Below are positions 9,390 to 17,486 of a stretch of 31,479 nucleotides of DNA, piece by piece. The position numbers and the translations under genes are program-made. The stretch is from an uncultured Collinsella sp. Its GTDB lineage: Bacteria; Actinomycetota; Coriobacteriia; Coriobacteriales; Coriobacteriaceae. The stretch lies in contig CAKTWW010000024.1 of the NCBI GenBank assembly GCA_934630855.1, positions 1-31,479 on the forward strand, in the 5' to 3' direction. The notes under the pieces were generated by a model. It was not told the origin of the DNA and did not search any database. It worked only from the letters and a program-made list of their open reading frames with translations. Within the stretch, counting starts at the first letter, position 1; each line of letters starts with the position of its first letter.

Positions 9390-12280
9390 TGTCGTCGGTC
9401 ATGCGCCTGTCGCCACAGCTGCAGGTAATGGCCGATCTGGGCCGATTCGATACGCTGATATGAGGTGGTGGGCAGCGACGTCAAAAACTTCTTGCCGTAC
9501 CCCTTCGTTACCAAGCGAGGATCCGCCAAGATCAGCACGCCGCTATCGGTCGACGAGCGAATCAGGCGTCCCGCAGCCTGCTTAACCTCGAGCACTGCCT
9601 CGGGCAGCGAATATCGTGCCCAGGCACGGTCTTCGCGCAGGTTGCGCTCACAGGAGAGCGGGTCAGTGGGGCTGGAGAACGGCAGCTTGGGAATGATGAC
9701 GCAGCGCAGCGTCTCGCCGCTGGCATCGAAACCCTCCCAGAAGGCCTTGAGGGCGAAAAGCGATGAGGTTGGCTCGTTAATGAACCGGTCGCGCAAGCGA
9801 CGCGGCGACGAGTTGCGCTGTTGGCAGTTGAGCTCCAGACCTGCTCGCGCGAGCTTGGGCTCTACGCGGGCATACAGGTCTTCCATGTCGCGCCGGTTGG
9901 TAAACAGCGTGAGCACCGATCCACCCATGGCGAGATGCGCATCGACCAGTACATGTTCAAGGGATGCCAGGTATGCCTCGCGGTCGCGTGGATCGGGAAT
10001 ATCCCCGGCAACGACCACGGCCATGTTCGAATCGAAGTCATAGCTCGAATCCAAATGTAGCGACGATGACGTCGAAGCACCGATGCGATCGAGGCCGACG
10101 GCGTGGTTAAAGTGTTCGAAGCTCTTGGAGACCGTCATGGTCGCCGAGGCAAAGATGGCCGTGTGGACCTCGGGCAGCCACTCGGTCGCCAGAGCTTCGC
10201 CAATGTCGATGCGCTCAGCGGTCATCGACTCGCCACCGGCACGGAGGCGACGGTTGACCTGAAGCGAGTACACATAGTGCTCGTCAGTGCCCTCAATGAT
10301 GAGCTTGAGGTTCTCGGCCAGCTCGTGCAGGCGGCGGGAGATATCGCCTAAGTCGACAACGACCTCGGGCTTGTCGGTGGCAACAGCCTGCACCAGCGCA
10401 TCGACGCTCTTGTCCGCTTGCTCCAGGGCATCGATGGCGGTATGGGCTGACGGCAAAAAGTCATGCCAGTCGTCCGACTCGCGCAGCTCCGGGCCTATCC
10501 ACAGGTTCGCGTTGTCATAGCCACCGCGGGCGCGACGGCCAAGCTCGCGCACGCCATCAAACACATCGGCGATCGCCATGCTCGCACGCGCGACGGTGGA
10601 CGTCGCCTTGGCAGTAAGTCCCAGGTAGAGCGTAGAGCCCTCGGAGGCCGCCAAATCACGGGAGACTTGGCTCAGTGCACCGGCACTCGAGCCGCCCAGG
10701 CGCTCAAACAGAACGCGCGACTCATCTGCCGAGACCACGCGTGCCCACTGACGGCGTGCCTCGCGCTCAATGGAATGGGCCTCGTCGATTACCCAATGAC
10801 GAATCGGAGGCAAAATCCTACCCTCGGCCGCAACGTTGCGGAACAGCAGGGAGTGATTTGTGACAACCACATCGGCATGCGCGGCACGGCGACGGGCACC
10901 GTGGACCAGGCATTTATCGGGGAAGAACGGGCAGAGGCGACGGGCACACTCGCGCGATGCCGTCGTAAAGTCGGGACGGTTGACGCTGCGCCAGCGAATG
11001 CCAAGCGAATCAAGGTCGCCGTCAGCCGACTGACATACATAGGCCATGATCACGGCGACTGCCGTAAGCGTGTCGGCTGGATCGCGCTTGGTGGTAATTT
11101 CGACTTGGCCGCGACTCATGCGCTCGAGCTTGCGCAGGCACGGATAGTGGTCGTAGCCCTTGAGTGCGCAAAACGACAGGCCGTCAGGCAGTTGCTCGGC
11201 AAGTTTTGGCAGCTCATGATACATAAGCTGATCGGCGAGGTTATTCGATTTGGTCGCAATGCCAACCGTGATGTTGTTGCGGCGCGCCGCCTCGGCGAAA
11301 GGCACCAGATAGGCCATCGATTTACCGACGCCTGTCCCCGCCTCGATCACACGGTGCGTTCCCGTAACAAGCGCGTCGCGAACCTCAAGCGCCATCGCAA
11401 TCTGCTCGTCGCGCGGCTCGTAGGTGGGATACATGCGATTGACCAGACCGCCCGGGGCATAGTCCGCCTCGATCTCCTCACGGCTCGGCATCTTGAGCAC
11501 CGGCAGCTCATCCGCATCCACCCGGTCATCGGCGCGATCGGCCTTGAGCACATCGGCGCGGGCGGCACTCAGAGAGAAGATAGAACCGGGGTTCTGCCCC
11601 GCTAAGAACGAGAAGATGGGACGATAGGACCAAGGCACATCGGGGTGCATATCGGCCAGGCGCGCCATGAGGCCCTCGGGCAAGTCGGTGAGCGCCACGA
11701 GCAGCACACGCCATACGCCGCACAAAGCGTCGACGTCGGCGTTGGCGCGGTGCGACACCGAGTCGCATCCAAACAGATCGGCCATAAAGGACAGTTTGTG
11801 TGAGGCCAGCTGGGGCAGCGCTATGCGCGACAGCGCCAGCGAATCGATCCAGATATCGCTTACGTTGACGCCGCCTTTGACCGACTCGATAAACGAGCGG
11901 TCGAACGTGGCGTTATGTGCGATTACCGGGCAACCACCGACAAAATCAGCGAGAGCGGCAACGGCCTCCACGGCCGACGGGGCATCTGCCACATCGGCAT
12001 TCGTAATACTCGTGAGCTCGGTAATCTCGGCGGGAATCGGCTGTTTGGGATGCACGAAGGTATCGAAACGGTCAACGACCTCGCGGCCCGAAAGGCGGGC
12101 CGCCGAGATCTCGATCAGCTCATTGTCCTGCACCGAAAGACCCGTGGTCTCGGTATCGAGGACGATAACGTCTTCCTCGATGAGGCCGAAGGACTGCGTT
12201 TTGGCGCGTTCGGCGAGCGTGGCATAGGCATCGATGACAAACTGCGGCGTTCCTGACGAAACCGCGTCCTCGATTAGCAT
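9386..12280 (-). CDS. dinG: DinG-family 3'-5' exonuclease / XPD-like DNA helicase
   Basis: 964 aa. The N-terminal DEDDh exonuclease shows DTETTGL (42-48), HNATFD (122-127) and HRANADVDA (177-185). The superfamily-2 helicase shows GTGVGKS (315-321), DEAH (499-502) and a C-terminal FWEGFDASGE motif. Four cysteines (Cys381, Cys445, Cys450, Cys457) sit between the Walker A and DEAH motifs, where DinG/XPD proteins bind an iron-sulfur cluster. The exonuclease-helicase fusion is the Gram-positive DinG form, but the retained cysteines differ from the cluster-less staphylococcal type. Predicted role: unwinding and trimming damaged or R-loop DNA. The ATG lies inside the last codons of ddl (7-bp overlap), so its translation is probably coupled to ddl. 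Confidence 0.88.
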   Translation of the reverse strand: MLIEDAVSSGTPQFVIDAYATLAERAKTQSFGLIEEDVIVLDTETTGLSVQDNELIEISAARLSGREVVDRFDTFVHPKQPIPAEITELTSITNADVADAPSAVEAVAALADFVGGCPVIAHNATFDRSFIESVKGGVNVSDIWIDSLALSRIALPQLASHKLSFMADLFGCDSVSHRANADVDALCGVWRVLLVALTDLPEGLMARLADMHPDVPWSYRPIFSFLAGQNPGSIFSLSAARADVLKADRADDRVDADELPVLKMPSREEIEADYAPGGLVNRMYPTYEPRDEQIAMALEVRDALVTGTHRVIEAGTGVGKSMAYLVPFAEAARRNNITVGIATKSNNLADQLMYHELPKLAEQLPDGLSFCALKGYDHYPCLRKLERMSRGQVEITTKRDPADTLTAVAVIMAYVCQSADGDLDSLGIRWRSVNRPDFTTASRECARRLCPFFPDKCLVHGARRRAAHADVVVTNHSLLFRNVAAEGRILPPIRHWVIDEAHSIEREARRQWARVVSADESRVLFERLGGSSAGALSQVSRDLAASEGSTLYLGLTAKATSTVARASMAIADVFDGVRELGRRARGGYDNANLWIGPELRESDDWHDFLPSAHTAIDALEQADKSVDALVQAVATDKPEVVVDLGDISRRLHELAENLKLIIEGTDEHYVYSLQVNRRLRAGGESMTAERIDIGEALATEWLPEVHTAIFASATMTVSKSFEHFNHAVGLDRIGASTSSSLHLDSSYDFDSNMAVVVAGDIPDPRDREAYLASLEHVLVDAHLAMGGSVLTLFTNRRDMEDLYARVEPKLARAGLELNCQQRNSSPRRLRDRFINEPTSSLFALKAFWEGFDASGETLRCVIIPKLPFSSPTDPLSCERNLREDRAWARYSLPEAVLEVKQAAGRLIRSSTDSGVLILADPRLVTKGYGKKFLTSLPTTSYQRIESAQIGHYLQLWRQAHDRRH

Positions 12281-13239
12281 GCAATGCCCGCTCGACGAAG
12301 GCCCATACGGATCAGGCTGTCGCAGACCTGCGGGAATGTCATGTCGTCGGTATGGCGAATCTCATCTGGATACAGCGACGTATCGGTCATGCCGGGAATG
12401 GTATTGGTCTCGAGGATAACGGGGCCGTCCTCGCTCACGATAAAGTCGCTGCGCGAGATGCCCAGGCAACCGAGAGCCTTGTGGGCGGCACAGGCAAGTT
12501 CCTGGGCGCGGGCGTAATTCTCGGGCGAAATCTGCGCCGGAATGCGATGGATGTCCGTGGGGTCGACGTACTTCACGTCCAGATCGTAGAACTCGCAGTC
12601 CTCGGGCTTACGGATCTCGACAATCGGCAGAGCACGCACGTCGTCCTCGCCGTACACGCCGACGGTGATCTCGGTTCCCTCGATGCACTTCTCGACCAAC
12701 ACTTTGTCGCCGTACTCAAACGCCTTGGCGATGGCCGTCGGCAGCTCGGAGGGCTCATGGACCAGGGAAATGCCATAGCTGGAACCGTTGACGGCCGGCT
12801 TTACAAAGCAGCGCTCGCCACAAACCTCGACGATATGATCGACATCGACCTCATCGCCCACCTCGAGTGCCAGGCCAGGGGCAATGGGAATGCCCGCCTT
12901 GGCGTACAGGAGCTTGGAGACCTCCTTGTCGGCACCGCAGGCGCTCGCAAGCACACCGGAGGCCGTGTAGGGGATACCCAGGGTCTCCATGGCACCCTGC
13001 ATGGCACCATCCTCACCGCCGGCGCCGTGCATGGCGATAAACGCCACGTCAAAACCGCCGGTCGCCATGGTTACCATAAAGTCTTCGGCGGCCGTGTCCA
13101 GAAGCTCCACCGAAGTGTAGCCGGCCTCCCTCAGGGCCACCACGACGTTCTTTCCCGAATTGAGCGAGATCTCGCGCTCGGCGGAATGACCGCCCGCCAA
13201 GACCGCTACGTGCATGTTCTCTAGGCTTTTACCCGGCAT
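12274..13239 (-). CDS. ddl: D-alanine--D-alanine ligase
   Basis: 321 aa ATP-grasp enzyme that joins two D-Ala for peptidoglycan precursors in the cytoplasm. Visible motifs are AGGHSAEREISLNSG at the N-terminus, the substrate loop HGAGGEDGAMQG (about 70-81), VKPAVNGSSYG for ATP binding and the metal/substrate motif ETNTIPGMTDTSLYP near the C-terminus. The start is set by AGGAGGAG six to seven bases before ATG. An internal ATG (MHVAVLAGG) lacks a site. It is the first gene of a two-gene unit with dinG and is divergent from rlmN. The 85-bp gap must hold both promoters. I see no feature indicating D-Ala-D-Lac specificity and did not test it. Confidence 0.95.
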   Translation of the reverse strand: MPGKSLENMHVAVLAGGHSAEREISLNSGKNVVVALREAGYTSVELLDTAAEDFMVTMATGGFDVAFIAMHGAGGEDGAMQGAMETLGIPYTASGVLASACGADKEVSKLLYAKAGIPIAPGLALEVGDEVDVDHIVEVCGERCFVKPAVNGSSYGISLVHEPSELPTAIAKAFEYGDKVLVEKCIEGTEITVGVYGEDDVRALPIVEIRKPEDCEFYDLDVKYVDPTDIHRIPAQISPENYARAQELACAAHKALGCLGISRSDFIVSEDGPVILETNTIPGMTDTSLYPDEIRHTDDMTFPQVCDSLIRMGLRRAGIAC

Positions 13240-13324
13240 GGGCAGACTCCTCCTCTATAATTTCTGCAGCTGATACCATATTGTAGCGATACCGTCTACG
13301 TTTCCCCAAAATCGAAAGGCTTCC

Positions 13325-14377
13325 ATGAATCCCAGGACTAAATCTCAGGACATTCGCGACTTGAGCCAAAACGATATCCGCGAGCTCGTGGCCGAACTCG
13401 ACCAGCCCGCCTTCCGTGCCAAGCAGCTCATCGAGTGGGTTTTTGAGAAGAACGTTTGTTCGTTTGACGATATGACCAACCTTCCCAAGGCTTTCCGCGA
13501 GCAGCTTAAAGAGGCTTTTGCCTTTGATACGCCGACCGAGCTCACCAAGCAGGTTTCCAAGGATGGCTCTCGCAAGTATCTGCTCGAGTACCATGACGGT
13601 ATTTCCGTCGAGACAGTCGGCATGCCTCGTCGTAATAAGCTTTCCGTCTGCGTTTCAACTCAGGCAGGCTGCGGCATGGGCTGTGCTTTTTGCGCTACCG
13701 GTCTCAACGGCCTCAAGCGTTCACTAACCGCTCAAGAGATCGTTGACCAGGTGCTTCATGTCTCCAACGACTTTGGTGAGCGCGCCACGAGCGTCGTCTT
13801 CATGGGCCAAGGCGAGCCGTTTGCCAACTACGACGAGGTCCTCAAGGCTCTGCGCATCCTCAACGACCCCGACGGCATTGGCATCGGCGCTCGCCACCTC
13901 ACCGTCTCTACCAGTGGCGTTATTCCCGGCATCCGTAAATTTGCCGACATTCCTGAGCAGTTCACGCTTGCTGTCTCGCTGCACTCCGCTATCCAGTCCA
14001 CGCGCAACAAGATCATGCCGGGCGTAAAGAAATACACCCTGCTCCGCCTTCACGAGGCCCTGCAGCTCTACACCGAGAAGACTGGCCGCCGCCCGACCTA
14101 TGAGTACGCCATGATCGAAGGCGTTAATGACACGAATCCCGAGATGCAGGCGCTCTGCGACTTCTGCGAGGGAACGCTGTGCCACGTTAACCTGATTCAA
14201 CTTAATGACATCGAAGGCAGCCCGCTCAAGCCGTCTCCGATTCATAAGGTTGAAGATCTTCAGCGTCGCCTTGAGTCCCGCGGCATTGAGACCACGATTC
14301 GTAACTCGCGCGGCAATGATATCGACGCCGCTTGCGGACAGCTGAAGCAACGCTTCAAAGTTCAGAAGAACGCATAG
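13325..14377 (+). CDS. rlmN: 23S rRNA / tRNA adenine-C2 methyltransferase RlmN
   Basis: 350 aa radical-SAM enzyme methylating C2 of A2503 in 23S rRNA (and A37 of some tRNAs). The iron-sulfur motif C-x3-C-x2-C is Cys116-Cys120-Cys123 in AGCGMGCAFC. The N-terminal HhH-like region (RAKQLIEWVFEK) and the MGQGEPFANYDEV segment are characteristic. The conserved C-terminal Cys that forms the methyl-transfer adduct is in DIDAACGQL. AAAGG lies a few bases before ATG. The gene stands alone between a divergent ddl and its own terminator. Third codon positions are richer in T than in the neighbouring ddl gene. Confidence 0.96.
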   Translation: MNPRTKSQDIRDLSQNDIRELVAELDQPAFRAKQLIEWVFEKNVCSFDDMTNLPKAFREQLKEAFAFDTPTELTKQVSKDGSRKYLLEYHDGISVETVGMPRRNKLSVCVSTQAGCGMGCAFCATGLNGLKRSLTAQEIVDQVLHVSNDFGERATSVVFMGQGEPFANYDEVLKALRILNDPDGIGIGARHLTVSTSGVIPGIRKFADIPEQFTLAVSLHSAIQSTRNKIMPGVKKYTLLRLHEALQLYTEKTGRRPTYEYAMIEGVNDTNPEMQALCDFCEGTLCHVNLIQLNDIEGSPLKPSPIHKVEDLQRRLESRGIETTIRNSRGNDIDAACGQLKQRFKVQKNA

Positions 14378-14395
14378 GGGAGTCACGCCCCCAAG

Positions 14396-14411
14396 CGTTT
14401 CATGTGAAACA
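14396..14411. promoter_or_regulatory. Degenerate parS site downstream of rlmN
   Basis: CGTTTCATGTGAAACA matches the parS palindrome TGTTTCACGTGAAACA at 14 of 16 positions. It lies between rlmN and its terminator, about 2.1 kb from the three perfect sites. Whether ParB binds this variant is not known from the sequence. Confidence 0.6.
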
Positions 14412-14414
14412 TCG

Positions 14415-14450
14415 AACAGCCCCGGTTACAGATATGCAACCGGGGCTGTT
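14415..14450 (+). terminator. Terminator of rlmN
   Basis: A 13-bp perfect stem (AACAGCCCCGGTT 14415-14427 with 14438-14450) has a 10-base loop and is followed by TCATTTATT, an imperfect T run, on the plus strand. Confidence 0.8.
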
Positions 14451-14510
14451 TCATTTATTGAGCTCAATCTTGAATCTGCCGTCAATGATCCGATTTTTTA
14501 CGGCCAAATA

Positions 14511-14546
14511 AGGGGTCCTTGTCTCGCGAACCAGACAAGGACCCCT
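14511..14546 (-). terminator. Terminator of the parA-parB operon
   Basis: A 14-bp perfect stem (AGGGGTCCTTGTCT 14511-14524 with 14533-14546) has an 8-base loop. On the minus strand it is followed by TATTTGG and then, further on, a TTTTTT-like stretch is absent, so termination relies mainly on the very stable stem. It sits about 30 bp beyond the last gene of the leftward operon. Confidence 0.7.
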
Positions 14547-14566
14547 CTAAAAATGCCAAGTAATTG

Positions 14567-14578
14567 TTAGGTACCTAA
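14567..14578. repeat. 12-bp palindrome TTAGGTACCTAA, copy 1
   Basis: This perfect palindrome overlaps the stop codon of the small membrane gene (14575-14577). The same 12 bases, again preceded by G, occur at 18072-18083. See the finding on the paired palindromes. Confidence 0.7.
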
Positions 14579-14829
14579 TAGCCTACATTTTCCCATTGAT
14601 GGTTAACCCAATCCTGATTAATCTTGGGGTTCTTAGTTACCTGAGCGGTTCGCATTGCGACATCCTCCGTCATAACATCCATTTTCTTTTTGGACGTATC
14701 GACGATGTCCTGCGCGCCACGGAGCAAACGACCTCGAAGTTCATCGTCTGTCGCGATCTTATAGCCTGCAAAGGCACCAGCCGCGACAGTCGCCGCCAAT
14801 GCAATTGCAGTAAAAATCTTATTCCTCAT
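14575..14829 (-). CDS. Small membrane-anchored protein downstream of parB
   Basis: 84 aa from the ATG at 14827-14829 (MRNKIF), preceded by AGGGAG. An ATG six codons earlier lacks a site. The N-terminal 25 residues form one Ala-rich membrane helix (FTAIALAATVAAGAFAGYKIA). The rest is a charged helical segment (ELRGRLLRGAQDIVDTSKKKMDVMTEDVAMRT) resembling YtxH-type small proteins. The start codon lies within the end of parB (11-bp overlap), so it is the third, translationally coupled gene of parA-parB. Function unknown. A membrane helper of chromosome segregation would be a guess from position only. Confidence 0.75.
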   Translation of the reverse strand: MRNKIFTAIALAATVAAGAFAGYKIATDDELRGRLLRGAQDIVDTSKKKMDVMTEDVAMRTAQVTKNPKINQDWVNHQWENVGY

Positions 14830-15724
14830 CTTGGTCTCCCTGATCAAACTGAATCATTTCGCCAAGGATACGAGAAAGCTCTTCTTCGTCTTTGAACTCA
14901 ATCTCGATCTTGTTCTTTCCACGCGAGCTCTTCACGCGCACGTTCGTATTAAAAACTTGACGAAGTACGCGCGCGGCCTTTTTAAAAGACTGAGGCGTTG
15001 CAGGCCTCGGGGTCTTAGGTGTCTCTCCGGCAGAAAACAACGGAGCAAGATTTTCTGTCGCCCTGACGGAAAGACCTTCAGCGACAACTTTCTCGGCAAG
15101 TCGAATTCGTGCATCCTCATAGGGAACAGCCAGAATAGCGCGAGCATGACCGGCAGTAAGCTTGCCCTCAAAAATCATCTGTTGGACTATCTCAGGAAGA
15201 TCGAGGAGACGAAGTGAGTTAGTAATTGCAGAGCGCGATTTGCTTACAGCCTTTGACAATGCCTCCTGCGTCATACCGCTAGCATCGATGAGCTGACGAT
15301 AGCCCTTAGCCTCTTCGACAGGATTCAGGTCAGAACGCTGAAGATTTTCGATCAACGCAAGAGCAAGCATCTCTTCATCATTAACATCCTTAATGATGAC
15401 AGGCAGCTCCTCAAGACCAGCAAGCTTTGAAGCCTGGTAACGACGCTCACCAGCGATGATCTCATAGCCGTTTCCATGCTTGCGAACCAAGAGCGGCTGC
15501 AAAACGCCATGTTCTTGGATTGACTCGCTCAACTCGCGAAGTTCAGTTTCATTAAAGTGAATTCGCGGTTGATTAGGGTTGGGAACGATATCCTCAATAG
15601 GTAGTTTTGTTTCAGATGCGGCATTTGAAGCAGATGCAGACGAACCACCGGTCTCATACTCGGCCTCAGAGACCAAAGCATTGAGTCCACGCCCCAATCC
15701 GCCACGTTTCTTTGCACTAGGCAC
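14819..15724 (-). CDS. parB: Chromosome-partitioning CTPase ParB
   Basis: 301 aa. The basic N-terminus KKRGGLGRGLNAL is the ParA-contacting peptide. The CTP-binding/arginine-patch box GERRYQASKLAGL lies near residue 92, and the helix-turn-helix that reads parS follows (MTQEALSKAVSKSRSAITNSLRLL). A C-terminal dimer domain (VRVKSSRGKNKIEIEF) ends the protein. ParB loads at parS, slides as a CTP clamp and recruits SMC. The start is GTG at 15722-15724, 8 bp inside parA, with AGAGGTGAT just upstream. Cognate parS sites are present in the same window (16557-16650). Confidence 0.96.
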   Translation of the reverse strand: MPSAKKRGGLGRGLNALVSEAEYETGGSSASASNAASETKLPIEDIVPNPNQPRIHFNETELRELSESIQEHGVLQPLLVRKHGNGYEIIAGERRYQASKLAGLEELPVIIKDVNDEEMLALALIENLQRSDLNPVEEAKGYRQLIDASGMTQEALSKAVSKSRSAITNSLRLLDLPEIVQQMIFEGKLTAGHARAILAVPYEDARIRLAEKVVAEGLSVRATENLAPLFSAGETPKTPRPATPQSFKKAARVLRQVFNTNVRVKSSRGKNKIEIEFKDEEELSRILGEMIQFDQGDQDEE

Positions 15725-16517
15725 GCTTGATCACCTCTTTTGCAAGGTTCATATACGCTTTTGCACCCTTGTTTTGAGGTGCATAGGTAATTACCGGTTC
15801 TCCAAAAGACGGAGCTTCAGAGATTTTAACCGTACGGGGAATCAGCGTCTTAAACGCCTTATCACCAAAGTACGATTGAACTTCCTCAACAACCTGATTC
15901 GACAAAGAAGTACGTGAGTCATACATTGTCATAAGCACGCCATAGGTGTCTAAGCCCTTGTTCAGACGTGATTTGACCATCTTCATTGACTCAAGCAGCT
16001 TCGTAACACCCTCGAGTGCGTAATACTCACACTGGATTGGAATCAAAACGCTATCTGCTGCGGTCAAGGCATTGATAGTAAGCAGGCCGAGCGAAGGAGG
16101 ACAGTCAATGAAAATAAAATCGAACTCGTCCTGAATCGGCTCAAGCAAATCTTTAAGGCGGGTTTCACGAGCAATTGCGCTTACGAGCTCAATTTCTGCA
16201 CCTGCAAGCTGAATCGTAGCTGGAATTACGAATACCTTTTTGCAATTTGTATCAAGAACAAGCGATTCTGCCGGCACATCGTTCAACAATGCATCATAGA
16301 TGCAGTGATCAAGGTCTTCTTTTTCAATTCCAAATCCACTGGTACTGTTTCCCTGCGGATCAAAATCGACAATCAGAGTCTTACGACCCTGCTCACCCAG
16401 TGCTGCTGCAAGGTTTACAGCCGTCGTTGACTTACCGACGCCACCTTTTTGATTGATGATTGCAATGATACGCGTGTCTTTTGCGTTCTTAGAACGCTTA
16501 ACGTCGCGAAATCCCAC
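15717..16517 (-). CDS. parA: Chromosome-partitioning ATPase ParA (Soj)
   Basis: 266 aa. The deviant Walker A KGGVGKST (24-31) carries the signature lysine of ParA/MinD ATPases. DFDPQGNSTSGFG and FIFIDCPPSLGLL (Walker B) follow. It positions ParB-parS complexes and in Bacillus also acts on DnaA. The start is GTG with a strong AGGAGG five to six bases upstream. Three parS sites occupy the leader between this gene and rsmG, so ParB spreading may feed back on its own operon (inference). Base composition is visibly more A/T-rich than in the genes on either side. Confidence 0.97.
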   Translation of the reverse strand: MGFRDVKRSKNAKDTRIIAIINQKGGVGKSTTAVNLAAALGEQGRKTLIVDFDPQGNSTSGFGIEKEDLDHCIYDALLNDVPAESLVLDTNCKKVFVIPATIQLAGAEIELVSAIARETRLKDLLEPIQDEFDFIFIDCPPSLGLLTINALTAADSVLIPIQCEYYALEGVTKLLESMKMVKSRLNKGLDTYGVLMTMYDSRTSLSNQVVEEVQSYFGDKAFKTLIPRTVKISEAPSFGEPVITYAPQNKGAKAYMNLAKEVIKRA

Positions 16518-16556
16518 GGTCCCTCCTGGTGTGTATTAAAGCTGTCAAACGGAGGA

Positions 16557-16572
16557 TGTTTCACGTGAAACA
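16557..16572. promoter_or_regulatory. parS site 1 (perfect)
   Basis: TGTTTCACGTGAAACA is the exact 16-bp ParB-binding palindrome, 40 bp upstream of the parA start codon. It is the first of three at a 39-bp period. Confidence 0.95.
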
Positions 16573-16595
16573 TTCCGATTCGATATCAACCGCCA

Positions 16596-16611
16596 TGTTT
16601 CACGTGAAACA
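16596..16611. promoter_or_regulatory. parS site 2 (perfect)
   Basis: Identical 16-bp palindrome, start-to-start distance of 39 bp from sites 1 and 3. Confidence 0.95.
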
Positions 16612-16634
16612 CTGCAAGTTGTTAGTATCCATTA

Positions 16635-16650
16635 TGTTTCACGTGAAACA
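16635..16650. promoter_or_regulatory. parS site 3 (perfect)
   Basis: Identical 16-bp palindrome ending one base before the rsmG stop codon complement (16652). In many bacteria a parS lies inside the rsmG reading frame. Here it is just outside it. Confidence 0.95.
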
Positions 16651-16651
16651 T

Positions 16652-17389
16652 CTAGGCAAGCGGATTCTTCTTTGCCATGCCATTTGCACGAGGCAATGAA
16701 ACGGATGCTGGATGACTCTTTTTGAGCACAATAAACTCTCTATGACCTAAACCCTCAGGCAAATCAATTGAATCAGTCAGCAACTGGGTAAACCCACAGA
16801 TTTTTGCTGTAGACATTCCTGAAGCAAGCTCTTCATCGGAAGGAATACCTTTAGTGATAACAAAGAGTCCTCCATCCTTGAGATATGGGGCCGCATACTC
16901 AACAAGAACCGGTAGAGGAGCCAATGCACGGGCGGTCACTACAGAGAACTGTTTCTTATGGGATCGAGCATACTCTTCAAGGCGATCGTGAACTCCGCGA
17001 GCATGCTTCAATCCAAGAGCACGAACAAATGAATTGACTGCATCAACCTTCTTACCGACCGAATCAATATAGGTTGCCTTACGATGAGTAACTATCGTTA
17101 AAGGAATGCCTGGGAAACCTGCGCCTGTACCCATGTCGAGTAAAGCACCTTCTGGTGCCTGGTTAATATAGGGGAGCAATACCAACGAGTCCAGAATGTG
17201 AAGAACGGCAGCGTCTTCGATATTTAGGATACGTGTGAGATTGGTAGTCTTATTGGTCTCCAGAACAAGATCCAGATGCTGAATACAAGTACGAAGGTCA
17301 TTCTCGGAAACCTTCAAAGAATAGTCTTTGCAATACGAAATGAGACGGCTCAACATCTGATTCGCCTGCTCATCAGTCAATACAAACAA
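16652..17389 (-). CDS. rsmG: 16S rRNA (guanine-N7)-methyltransferase RsmG
   Basis: 245 aa from a TTG start at 17387-17389 with AAAGGAG five bases upstream. A longer open frame reaching 17500 would run back through the terminator of the upstream gene and has no ribosome site. The SAM-binding motif LLDMGTGAGFPGIPL and the downstream VTARALAPL segment identify RsmG (GidB), which methylates G527 of 16S rRNA. Loss of the enzyme gives low-level streptomycin resistance in other species. The gene is separated from jag by a strong terminator, so it needs its own promoter in about 50 bp, where I could not pick a convincing one. The trmE and gidA genes that often lie beside it are absent. Confidence 0.93.
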   Translation of the reverse strand: MFVLTDEQANQMLSRLISYCKDYSLKVSENDLRTCIQHLDLVLETNKTTNLTRILNIEDAAVLHILDSLVLLPYINQAPEGALLDMGTGAGFPGIPLTIVTHRKATYIDSVGKKVDAVNSFVRALGLKHARGVHDRLEEYARSHKKQFSVVTARALAPLPVLVEYAAPYLKDGGLFVITKGIPSDEELASGMSTAKICGFTQLLTDSIDLPEGLGHREFIVLKKSHPASVSLPRANGMAKKNPLA

Positions 17390-17440
17390 GACGACTCCTT
17401 TCTGACAAAAATCAGTGTATCGAGAACTTTTGACAAAAAA

Positions 17441-17468
17441 AAGGGGGACGTGGAAACCACGTCCCCTT
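17441..17468 (-). terminator. Terminator of the rpmH-jag operon
   Basis: GGGGACGTGG (17444-17453) pairs perfectly with 17457-17466 around the loop AAA, extended by a further A-T pair and a wobble. On the minus strand it is followed by eight T. This is a textbook intrinsic terminator 19 bp past the jag stop. Confidence 0.93.
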
Positions 17469-17486
17469 AGCATAAGCTCGAGTAGA

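Noticed and set aside
16557..16650. Three identical 16-bp repeats with equal spacers as a small CRISPR array
   Set aside because: The repeat is exactly the ParB palindrome, the spacers are only 23 bp, and no cas gene is present.
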